43,449 nt of DNA. Origin: a virus. The DNA lies in IMG/VR virus record IMGVR_UViG_3300043436_001759, positions 1 through 43,449 of that record; one strand, given 5' to 3'. The notes below the pieces were generated by a model that saw only the letters and a program-made list of their open reading frames with translations, made no database searches and was not told the DNA's origin. Positions within the stretch are counted from its first letter, which is position 1. Each line of letters starts with the position of its first letter. The translations under genes and the position numbers were made by a program. Below are positions 28,958 through 38,100 of this stretch, one piece after another.

Positions 28958-29392
28958 TTAGGCTTCGGTAACCTCGAAGCTTCTCTCGTACACATCACTC
29001 AAGTCGCCTGAGCTGAATCGTGACATGCTCGGCTCATCAACCGAGATGTCTAGGTCATCAACGTCCTGACCCCGCTTTATCTTCACGGATGCTGACCACT
29101 CGGCTGTGATGAGGATTTCAACAATCTTGGTGATTTCTAGGTCAAGCATTTCGGATAGCTCTTCCCAGAAGATTTCGTCAAGCTCCTCATCGGTCCAGTT
29201 ATCGTTGTCAATACTGTTCTGGATGTATACCTTGACTTTGGTGTACATGTCTTGGTAGCTGTCCCTACTGTTTCGCATACTGGCTAGCTGTTGCTCCTTC
29301 ACCATTAGCTCACCCCTCAGGGTTGCCAGTGCAATCACCAGCTCCTCGTGGGTCTGTGGGTTTGACACTGCGTTCTCTGTGTTCTCAATCAT
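28958..29392 (-). CDS. Coiled-coil acidic early protein
   Basis: 144 residues, acidic. Residues about 15-60 are a coiled-coil helix (ELVIALATLRGELMVKEQQL), then an acidic helical segment (NDNWTDEELDEIFWEELSEM) and a beta-rich C-terminus. AAGGGAG precedes the ATG. First gene of the early minus-strand cluster and thus probably among the first phage proteins made. No family recognised. Confidence 0.6.
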   Translation of the reverse strand: MIENTENAVSNPQTHEELVIALATLRGELMVKEQQLASMRNSRDSYQDMYTKVKVYIQNSIDNDNWTDEELDEIFWEELSEMLDLEITKIVEILITAEWSASVKIKRGQDVDDLDISVDEPSMSRFSSGDLSDVYERSFEVTEA

Positions 29393-29416
29393 GTTGCTCC
29401 CTTGTTTATTTTGCTA

Positions 29417-29432
29417 TCCCCCCTAGGGGGGA
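29417..29432. repeat. Perfect 16-base GC palindrome (possible operator)
   Basis: TCCCCCCTAGGGGGGA is its own reverse complement. It lies about 25 bases before the first early gene start (29392), between the early promoter and the ATG. A dimeric repressor such as the XRE protein encoded opposite might bind it; as RNA it would have too small a loop for a normal hairpin. Confidence 0.6.
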
Positions 29433-29486
29433 GTGCCAGCGGTGTTGCTGACATGACCAAGTTAGCACTGCCGATGTTGTGAGCAA

Positions 29487-29503
29487 CTTTCCAGCCGTCC
29501 CCT
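29487..29503 (-). repeat. Leader motif, copy 4
   Basis: Core CTTTCCAGCCGTCCCC at 29487-29502. The flanks differ from the other copies except for a GCA/GCAA step on the left. It lies just downstream of the early promoter and about 95 bases before the first early gene ATG. Confidence 0.85.
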
Positions 29504-29520
29504 ATATCTAGCTAACAACC

Positions 29521-29549
29521 TCTATACAAGCCTCACAAAACTATGTCTA
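29521..29549 (-). promoter_or_regulatory. Early minus-strand promoter
   Basis: Minus-strand -35 TAGACA (plus 29544-29549, one mismatch to TTGACA), 17-base spacer, -10 TATAGA (plus 29521-29526). Transcription would start about 29513 and run through the leader motif copy 4 and palindrome into 28958-29392. Confidence 0.6.
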
Positions 29550-29564
29550 CTAGGAATGCATTGC

Positions 29565-29577
29565 TATACTAAATAGC
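29565..29577 (+). promoter_or_regulatory. Extended -10 promoter of the XRE operon (leaderless)
   Basis: TTGCTATACT provides the TGn extension and TATACT -10 (29565-29570), 7 bases before ATG 29578. The mRNA would be leaderless. It lies back to back with the early promoter, so a regulator binding here could switch both directions. Confidence 0.55.
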
Positions 29578-30078
29578 ATGGCAAGAATTGCAGACCACCC
29601 ACTTCGCATCGCTCGCTTGAAGGCAGGGCTATCTCAGCTTGAGTTAGCCAAGCGTGCAAGCGTACAGCGCAGCGCTGTCTCGGCCATAGAGGATGGCAGA
29701 ACGAGACGGCCTACCGAGAGACTTATCGGTACCCTAGCTAATCACCTCGGCATGGCAGCCGAAGAACTCGACCAGGAGATAAAGACATGGTTAGACAAGC
29801 CATTGGCCCCAGACTTGAGACCCGCTGCGGAGAACTTAATGCTCATACCGCCATATACCTTGCAACAGTATTACCGCAGCTTTTCACAGTGGCGTGCGGA
29901 GATTGCACCGACCCAGACTGCGTTCGCATCTATGTTACGCATGAACCCAGCTATAGTGAGGGACTACGAGAATGGAAAATTGCAAAGAATGCCAGACGGT
30001 CTATCAGCAAAGTTAATGGAAGCATTCAAGCTCAGTCCTGAATACCTAGTTGCACTGGAAGGGTTGCCTCGTGGATGA
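29578..30078 (+). CDS. XRE-family transcription regulator with two HTH domains
   Basis: 166 residues. The N-terminal HTH_3 domain spans about 8-63 with LRIARLKAGLSQLELAKRAS, VQRSAVSAIEDGRTRRP. A second, more divergent Cro-like unit at about 103-150 reads TQTAFASMLRMNPAIVRDYENGK. A tandem HTH of this type suggests cooperative operator binding. It sits in the divergent region between the early minus-strand genes and its own operon, so it is the best candidate for the early/late switch. The next gene (TerS) starts within its last bases. Confidence 0.8.
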   Translation: MARIADHPLRIARLKAGLSQLELAKRASVQRSAVSAIEDGRTRRPTERLIGTLANHLGMAAEELDQEIKTWLDKPLAPDLRPAAENLMLIPPYTLQQYYRSFSQWRAEIAPTQTAFASMLRMNPAIVRDYENGKLQRMPDGLSAKLMEAFKLSPEYLVALEGLPRG

Positions 30079-30799
30079 GTTCGACTTACTGAAGTTCGAG
30101 ACCAAGCTTTACACCCCTAAGCCAACTAAAGAACAAGCGCTATTTGAGAAAGTCCTAGCTGCTGCGGTTGCTGCTGACAGGCAGGGCATGTTCTTGGAGA
30201 CCCAGGTTATCCTGGACCAGGATGCCAGCCTGACAAAAGAGCAGGTGGAGCTGGTATGGCCTACATCGAAGTTCCAGAAGTCCCTAGATGACCGTGGCAT
30301 AAAAACCACGTCAAACCCCAACCTAACCTTGCGACAAGAGACCTTCTTGCAGGCTTATCTAAACCCTCTGAATCTGCTTACTCCGCAGGTGCTGGCTAAG
30401 CGCATGAAGATTAGCCTGACAGAGCTAGATGGTTGGATGAGGCAGAAAGAGTTTGGCAATGCCTTCGCTACCAAGGCTGAAGAGAATCTAAAGAAGTTTA
30501 TCCCGATGGCTGACCAGGCTTTGGGGCAGTTAGTGCAAAACGGCGATATGAAGGCTATTACCTTTGTCAACCAGCTAACTGGACGATACGACCCGAATGC
30601 CAGGGTAAACCTTGATGTGCCATCGTTGCTTATGCAAGTGCAAGATATCATTTTGAGGCATGTAAAAGACCCTATTACCAAGCGTAATATCGCTAGAGAA
30701 CTGATTGCGCTAGCTAACGGACAGAGCCATTTATCCACAATTCCAGAGCCCGATGATGCTACAATAGAGGTCGAGGCGACCATTATTTCTGAACAGTAG
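30071..30799 (+). CDS. terS: Terminase small subunit
   Basis: 242 residues from GTG 30071 (GGAAGGG ribosome site 7 bases upstream), overlapping the XRE stop by 8 bases; a TTG start at 30050 is less likely. The middle has the terS pattern LTLRQETFLQAYLNPLN (about 88-104) with a HTH-like segment LAKRMKISLTELDGWMRQ and an oligomerisation-type helix, then FVNQLTGRYDP (about 170-180). It recognises phage DNA and stimulates TerL. Separation from TerL by about 22 kb on the other strand is unusual. Confidence 0.72.
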   Translation: MDEFDLLKFETKLYTPKPTKEQALFEKVLAAAVAADRQGMFLETQVILDQDASLTKEQVELVWPTSKFQKSLDDRGIKTTSNPNLTLRQETFLQAYLNPLNLLTPQVLAKRMKISLTELDGWMRQKEFGNAFATKAEENLKKFIPMADQALGQLVQNGDMKAITFVNQLTGRYDPNARVNLDVPSLLMQVQDIILRHVKDPITKRNIARELIALANGQSHLSTIPEPDDATIEVEATIISEQ

Positions 30800-30808
30800 G
30801 ATTTAGCT

Positions 30809-31339
30809 ATGGCTTATACCAATACTACTCGCCTCTTGCTCAAGAAGGCTGTCGTTGGAACCAACCAACCATTTGAGACCACAGTTATCAACGCCAACTG
30901 GGACAAGGTTGACGCTGAGGCAGTCGCAGCTGACGCTCGCCTAGACACCGCTGAGGCAGCACTTATATCGCTCGACACCAGACTAGATACCGCTGAAGCT
31001 GAGCTCATCACACTTGATACTCGTGCTGACAACAATGACACTTTAAACACAACTCAAAACAACCGCCTGACGGCGGTGGAGGGTGTAAACACCACCCAGA
31101 ACGGCAGACTTACCACTCTTGAGGGATTTGATGCTGGCACTCGCCTTACGGCTATTGAGGGCGTAAACACTACTCAGACTTCTCGCTTAGATGGCATCGA
31201 CTCTTTAAACACCACTCAGAACAACAGGCTTACTGCCATTGAGGGTGTGAACACTACTCAGAACACTAGGTTGAACACTGTTGAAACTGCCCTTGGTTTT
31301 CCTCCTGTAAACTTCGCTGTTGACGGTGGAACTCCATAA
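30809..31339 (+). CDS. Trimeric coiled-coil fibre/whisker-like protein
   Basis: 176 residues. The N-terminus (NTTRLLLKKAVVGTNQPFET then WDKVDA) is a globular motif found in fibre proteins. From about residue 40 to 165 it is a perfect 14-residue (two-heptad) repeat, about eight copies, of the type RLTAIEGVNTTQN, which would form a parallel coiled coil. It ends with a short Pro/Gly tail. Possibly a neck whisker, tail-fibre shaft or adapter. TAGGA about 9 bases before ATG. Confidence 0.65.
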   Translation: MAYTNTTRLLLKKAVVGTNQPFETTVINANWDKVDAEAVAADARLDTAEAALISLDTRLDTAEAELITLDTRADNNDTLNTTQNNRLTAVEGVNTTQNGRLTTLEGFDAGTRLTAIEGVNTTQTSRLDGIDSLNTTQNNRLTAIEGVNTTQNTRLNTVETALGFPPVNFAVDGGTP

Positions 31340-31590
31340 TGTCTGCAGATGCCACTCAGGGCAGTCATGTCAAAGTCACCATCAACGACCTTTACAAAGA
31401 GCAGCAGGAGACCAACAAACTTCTAATTCAGCTTGCCAGCGAGCTCAAAGGCCTATCCGACTTGCCTGATAGAGTGCGTAGTGTCGAGATTCAGCAGGCT
31501 CGTATGGAGTGGATTGATAGGATTGCTAAGACAGCGCTAGGTGGCGCAATTGTCTCATTTTTAGCCTCAATATTTACAATTATCAGATAG
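31339..31590 (+). CDS. Holin-like protein with N-terminal coiled coil and C-terminal membrane span (XhlA-like)
   Basis: 83 residues. An N-terminal helical region (YKEQQETNKLLIQLASELKG) precedes EIQQARMEWIDRIAKT, then a hydrophobic C-terminal span (ALGGAIVSFLASIFTII, about 66-82). This coiled coil plus C-terminal anchor plan is typical of the XhlA/hemolysin-like holin family. It overlaps the end of the fibre gene. A second holin candidate lies beside the endolysin at 12894-13145. Confidence 0.6.
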   Translation: MSADATQGSHVKVTINDLYKEQQETNKLLIQLASELKGLSDLPDRVRSVEIQQARMEWIDRIAKTALGGAIVSFLASIFTIIR

Positions 31591-31602
31591 AATAGGAACA
31601 CT

Positions 31603-31785
31603 ATGTACAAAGATAAAGACGACAAGAAGCCAGGCGCACTAAAAATGCTTGCCAAGGCTAAGGCTATGAAGAAGATGTCAAAGACCTCTAAGGTCGGCAA
31701 AATGCTAGATGACAAAGAGATGATGAATGCACCTCGCAGGTCATTCCTTGAGTCACTAAAGCCTATGAAGAAGGGTAAGAAATAA
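31603..31785 (+). CDS. Small highly basic protein
   Basis: 60 residues with about 20 Lys/Arg, containing LAKAKAMKKMSKTSKVGKML and ending PMKKGKK. AGGA 5 bases before ATG; a possible -10 TAGAAT lies at 31588-31593. Likely binds nucleic acid or is packaged in the virion. Confidence 0.6.
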   Translation: MYKDKDDKKPGALKMLAKAKAMKKMSKTSKVGKMLDDKEMMNAPRRSFLESLKPMKKGKK

Positions 31786-31919
31786 TGCCAATGGTAAACG
31801 GTAAGAAGTATCCTTACACCAAAGAAGGCAAGATGGAAGCCAAGAAGGCTGCTGTCTCCAAGATGCGTGACAAGACTAAGAAGAAGTTCTCTGGCGTAAA
31901 GTCCCAGCTAGGCTACTAA
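31785..31919 (+). CDS. 44-residue basic protein (KKYPYTKEGK type)
   Basis: ATG 31785 overlaps the preceding stop by one base (TAATG). The product begins MPMVNGKKYPYTKEGKMEAK and is very basic. I recognise the GKKYPYTKEGK-x-x-A-K-K start from short basic proteins in podoviruses. Probably DNA-binding or an internal virion component. Converges on 31916-32125 with overlapping stop codons. Confidence 0.6.
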   Translation: MPMVNGKKYPYTKEGKMEAKKAAVSKMRDKTKKKFSGVKSQLGY

Positions 31920-32125
31920 GCTTCGTCTTCACCAATAAAGTCGTTAAACAAAATCTGCACAGTCGGGCAAGGGTAAGCTACATTGCCATCGGCAAGCTTG
32001 CTGCAGTGTCTGCAAACAGAACCCTCTACTAGCGCTGTCTCTTCGTGTAGCTGGTAAATAGAATTTAGTGCTGCGTACATTACAGCAGCTCCAGCTTTTA
32101 CCGCTTCCATTTCATTCTCGTCCAT
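31916..32125 (-). CDS. Small cysteine-containing protein, last gene of late operon
   Basis: 69 residues with CRHC (38-41) and Cys53 near CPT; a zinc site is possible with His40. The N-terminal half is an acidic helix. ATG 32125 overlaps the stop of the giant gene (TAATG). Overlaps the basic mini-gene on the other strand by 4 bases at its end. Confidence 0.55.
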   Translation of the reverse strand: MDENEMEAVKAGAAVMYAALNSIYQLHEETALVEGSVCRHCSKLADGNVAYPCPTVQILFNDFIGEDEA

Positions 32126-35100
32126 TACTTTTGCCTCTCTTGATTAACCATTTCTTGAATGCGCTTTTCAAACTCTCTTAGCCTAGCATTGTTTTCCCGC
32201 TGTGCGTTCTTTATGTTCTGCGGGTCATTTGGTAGCGTTAGTTTGGAGTTCAATAAAGCGTTTCTAAGCTGAATTAATCTGTCATCTTCGGTCAGGAAGT
32301 TAGTTTCATTGTTTTGCTCTTGTTGCAAGAATGGAGTATAAACCCCGAATCCTTTTAGTAGTTGAGTTTGACCAATAAAGCTCATTAGGTAATCAATAAA
32401 TCCAGCAGCACCTTCAGTGTTAATAGGCTTCCCTGTAGATGGGTCACGACCAGTTAAGGCTGCATAGAATGGCTCTCCAAATAGAGATATGTTTTTACCA
32501 AAGTTTTCTGTTACTTGACCTAGTAGACCTGGCATTTGAGTGAAGTCTCTACCACCTATATTTAGGATATTTTCATCAAGAGGGCGAGATGGGTCAACCC
32601 TTAGGTTCCAGAAGTTAATAACATCATAAATTGGAATCATCAATTGCGACATTCCTACCTGACCCACTGGTATTGCTCCGCCAAAAAATGCGTCCCTGCC
32701 AAGCTGGCCTCCGCCACCAGTACCGCTAACAAGACCGCCAACAACTGGAGACCTGTCTGTAATTACTGCGCCACCTACCCTTGCCGATAAATAGCTAGGT
32801 ACTGCAGATGTATTGCTGTAACTCACACCTCGGTTTTGTGGCTGGTATCCTTGTGCGGTATTCCATGTGTATAGCAAGCTGTTTACTGCAGAGATATTTC
32901 TGTGATTCTCAAGGAACTGCCTAGTCACTGCAATGTGAGCCTGTCGCATCCATGTGTAGTAAGTCAAGAACGCTACACGGCCCCATTTACGCTCTGTAGA
33001 GGCAAGGCCTTTAGGTGTTGGGTGGTACACCGCAAGCTCCTGTGCGATTGCCTCCATTGCCTCATCGAGGCTCTTCCAAGACCTGCTGTTTAGAATCTTG
33101 TTAGCGTGAGCTACACGAGAAACGTTGGATACAGATGCGTTGACATCTCCAGGCATTTTGGTTACAGCACGCTGAGTTTGTCTTAGTCTGGCACTAAGTT
33201 TTTTAAATACGCTGTTAGTTGCAATGTTATCGCTAGCTAGGTAAATATCATCTTTTAATGTTCCAAGGTCTTCTTGGAAATATGACTCTTCGATAATTCC
33301 ATTATCTTTGTAAAGCACCCGCAAATCATCTTCACGGACTTTAATAGTCTTTTTGTTGTCGCCTAAACCAATTGTGACTTGACGGTATGGTTCAAGTTTT
33401 GTAGCTTTAATTTTCGTACCGTCAGGTCGAGTAAGCTCATCCCCACGCTTCAACGGCGGTAGCAGCCTTCTTTCTTCAAATCCCGCAGCACGAAGCGCAA
33501 GCTCTAGTTTTGTACCGTCAACATCGGCACCCAAGCTCTGCCTAAATCGCTTGAAGTAGTCAGCGCCAAAAACTTCTTCAGCATCCTTGTAAGACATTCT
33601 GGCTGCAGAGCCCCAGTCTCCAGGCGAGAATACGTTTCTCATTAAAGCCATCATGCTGTCGCCAACAAAGTTACCTTGAAGGTGCCTTGGCATGAGAATT
33701 GTTTGAGTTGCCTTTAGGAACTGTACAACCTGAGAGGCTGAGGTAAGTGCTGGGCCTAGTGGTTTATTCGCAGAAAAATCAAGTTCTCTTGCTACAGAAG
33801 CAAACTGGTCTAAAGCAGCCTCAGGGTAAAGACCGCCATTCTCTGGTTCTGGCAGGTACTTGAGCCACATCTCGTCGCCTAGTCGCTTTACTGGCCTTAC
33901 GTAGCCCTCTGCAATTGCCCTGTCGACTGAAGTGATACCGTTGGATTTGTAGCTGAACTTTGCGTCAAAGTTTCTTATTATGCCGATTTTAAATCTAGCA
34001 TTTGCTGCTGCCTGTGCGATTCTGTTCATAACCAAGAAAGGGTTAGAGTTCGATGATTCAAACTTCATTCTTCTAGTATCAAAGCCAGCAATAAATTCGT
34101 CGGTGTTTGCCCCCATTGTTTCTGGCTTTCCGCCAAAAGGCAGACCCTTTGCCCAATCGGACATACCAGTAGCTCTTACGGATTTAGGTATCTCGATACC
34201 CAGCGATGTTGAGTCAATTAGATTGTCGAGCTCTTTCATGAACAAATCTGGGTCAATTCCCTTGAGAATAAAGTCATTGCCCTTTTCGTCAAAAAGAACA
34301 TCCCAAATTGGCTTAATCAAAGAATATGCTTCTTTAGTAACTTCTGAGGCATCCGCTGCTGGTTGTGTATTGCTCTTCATGTGTGCAAAGGCTTCATCTA
34401 CTTGGGCAACACGTTCTTTTAGCTGCTCAGGTGCTTGTTTACTCAGTGCCTGCCTCATACCAGGCAATACTCTGTCCCCATAGTAAACTTTGCGGAATAC
34501 ATAATCCGTGTAGCTGGAGAAGTCAGAAACAATTCTTGATGCCTTGGTCTCAAGACCAATCATTGCACCCTTCATGTCCTCACGACCAAAGCTTCCGTGC
34601 CAGCGCTCTGGTATTGACTTTATAAACGCCCCAACGCCACCTTGGAAATCCTTGTACCTTAAATCAACTTCATAATTTTTTATGTAGTCTGCAAAGTTTG
34701 GATTGTGTATTTCAATGTCGGACATCTTTGTTGCAGCATAAATTTGCCTTGCTTCAAATTGTTGGGCATAAACACTTGTGGCTTCTTCAGTCGAAAGGCC
34801 AGCTTTCTCAAGCACATTGTCATCAATCTCACGCAACATTTGCTCTGCGATATCAGTTTCCTGACCTTTCATAATCTCACGCTGAGCATCGTTCATCGCT
34901 AGATTTTCTCGCTTTAGCAAATCTGCTTTTTGTTTTGCTGTAAGCTTTTTACCCTTTGGTATAACTGGAGTCGAATCAACAAGTGCAACTCGCATTTCCT
35001 GACCAGCTTTGCCCTCAAGATATACAGCGTTTTGTTGCTCTGCAATTTTTATCGCATTAGCGTGGTTGTACTTTTCGCTAGGCACCCATTTGCCATCAAA

Positions 35101-38100
35101 GAAATGCTCTGTGTCAGCGCCTTTTTTCCATGCGTCATCGCGAGCTCTATCAAGTTTTGATTGTGCTGCTGCTAAGTCTTTCTTCCATTGTCTTGCCACT
35201 TCAGTAGTTCCGTCGAGCACTTCTGCCCTGCGGTCCATTACATTCTGGTAGAGGCCCTTTGCTTCCTCAAACTTAAGGGCAGCTGCCTCACGCTCAGCAT
35301 CAGTGTAGAACTTACCACCCTCCCGCCCAGGCCTTGCAGCTGCAGTTGGGTTTTCGTAGAGGTAAAGCTGGTTTAACATGGTGCGGAAATCACGGAATTC
35401 GTTTTCGTCAACAAGCCTGAGGAACTCGTTGCTCTCGGAAACAACTCGACCACGCTGAGTCAAGACTAGAGCCCACGAACGGAATGCAGCTTCCGCTAAT
35501 GGACCACTGGACATCCTGAAGAAGTCGGCGGTGTATGCAATTTTGCGAAGGTGGCTTCTTAAGGTTCTAACCATTTCAGCCTTGCTCAAGTTGCCTGACA
35601 TGTAGTTAGTTTGCATGGCATCTAGCAAAATCTTGTGAATGTCGCTAGCAACATTGCGAGCGCTTTGAATAACTCTGTTTGCAAGTCCAATTGACTTTAC
35701 TAAGTGAGTCTCTTTCATTGCGTTTATCACAGCAGGGTTGATAAGCTGCGTTGCCAGCTCAGTTGCTATAGTAGGCATTGCTTTTTTGAAAGCCTCTGTT
35801 GGCGTTTCGGTCATCTTGGCGTTACCCTTTAGGATTCTGTCCACGATTACCTTGATTTCAATAGGCTTGCCCTTGGCATCCATCTCCAAGACATAGCGAG
35901 CTGCATCGCCAAAGTTCTGTATTGAAAGGGAATTCTTTTTGTAGCTCTCTCTATTCTCTACTGAGAAAAAAGCCTTGATAAGAGAGTTCCTGTCGCCATT
36001 TTGTGAAATAGCCTTAAAAATGTCACCAGTGTGCAAATAAGCAAAGTGGTTATCTTGCTTACGGTCAAACTTTACTGGTCGACCTTCTTCTTTTGCTGCT
36101 ACCTGTTCCGCCTTGTATGCAGCGTCAAATGCTGGGTCTTTTACCTGCTTCTTGCGAATAATGCGTAGGCCAGCTAGACCAAGAAGTGCATCTGCTTCTT
36201 CAAAGTCTGCAATGGTTTGGTTGACCATGTAGTCGCCAAAACCTACATCCCGCTTACCTGTTTTTTGCTTAAAGCGAGTGCGACGGATACCAGCGATACT
36301 GCTAAAGACGGCCTGGTCAAATACCTCATTAATCTCTTCAGCCAAGAACGCTTTACCCAAGTAAGGTGTCTTTGAGCTAGCTTCAAATACATCACCAAGC
36401 GAAGATATGCTTTCAATTGGATTTTCGGCTGCTCTTACTTCTTGAACGACATCAAAACGCTTTTTGAATGCAGTGTTTAAAGCTTCGGCTGCGACGTTTC
36501 CAGTGTCGCTTTCCCCTATTCGGGTAGCAACAATTCTTGCGAAGTTGTCTGGTGTTTCTTCAATCTCTGCTCTTGCAATAATCTCTGGGTTAATCGCAGG
36601 CGAAATATTTGGTTTAGATACTGGGGCCTTCGCCTTGTCTGACATCAAGCTAGACAGAATATCGTTATAGGCAATACCGCTAGTCTCTAGCAGGTTATCA
36701 AAATCGCTAGAGAAACGCAGTTTCTCCTGGATTCCGTTCATTGTCTGAATACCTTCGCCTACAAAAATTTCAGTTAAGAATTCAACATTCTTTTTGTCAG
36801 CTTTGGTCTTTAGCTTGCTAGTTAGTTTTCCAGATGGGTCTAAAGCGTTTATAACGTTTAGTAGAGATTCAGGCGACACCATATCGCCTCTTCTAAGACC
36901 TTCAGCCAAGTCCTCAACGCCCTTATAAAAGACTTCTTGAGTTCTGCCTAGAATCTGGCTTTCGGCAGCCCTATAGGCCTTTTGAGCAGCGTCTGGGACC
37001 TTACCGCTTGCATCTCTCGTTAGTACTCCAGTTGCCAAAATCTCGTCGGCAATAGGTTTACCGAATCTATCGGAGATTAGGTCGTACTTGGCTTTTTCGT
37101 CGTCAATCTTGTCGATGGCCTTAGGGTCCCGAATGTAAAGATTGATTTCATCGCTATACCTCCTAATGACACCTACGAGCTTTGTCTTAATCTCCTGCGT
37201 AGGGTGGTCAGCAGCCCAAACTTTTCCCTCTGCAATTTCCCACAGTTTCTTTATCTCGCCACGCTCGGTTCTAACTGCGATGTTTCTAAATACGTTCGCA
37301 AATGCTTTTAGTTCGGCTGGCGAGTTTTCAGTGAGCTTTAAAATGATATTAATAAGAGAGAACGGGTTTGAGCCCTTTAGGTTTCCAGCTTTTTCTATTT
37401 CATCTGCAAAACGCTTGGCAGTTGGGCTAGCCAGTACTCTTGCAATTTGCTTTTTACCCGCCGAGCCAATGATTGCTAGCAATTCATTTCTACTTGCTAC
37501 CGTACTGGCTACACGAGTACCGCTTGTCTTCTTCACTTCGTTTAGGACATTTTGCAAAATGGACTTTGCTTCTTTTGCTTCAGCCGTCGATGGCTTTAGG
37601 TTTGGCAAGTCTGTTACTGATGCACCTAATCTTGCAGGAGAGTCCACAATTGGAACGCCACCCCTGGTTGGAACAGCCTGGCTTATTTCACCGCTATTGA
37701 CGCCTTTTGCATACGCTTTTGCAGCTGCCTCACTTGATTTTTCAATTAGCTGGTCATTGACACGAACAAAGAATTTATTTTTTTGTTTTACGACTTGAGC
37801 CTTAACCGCAGGAGGCTTAGCCATTCCAGCATTTGCAACATAAGTCTGGGCATCCTCAAGTGAGTCAAACATTCTAATGTTTTCGCCATCGCTGAGGTAT
37901 GTGAATCCATCGTTAGCTTCGTGCGGGACGCCAGGCTCCATGACAATTGGCTCACCCTCTACAGTGTCATACTTTGTCTTTACGGCACCTTCTGAAATCT
38001 TGTTTGCTGTTTCTAGGTCAGCGTTGTCCACTGCAGCATCCCTGGCATCGATATCTCCAGGAAGTTTTGCGCCACCGACTATAATTCCATCAGGGTTCTG

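Noticed and set aside
30731-30739. Another perfect DnaA box TTATCCACA
   Set aside because: Single copy inside the TerS coding sequence with no partner box or AT-rich block; likely chance.
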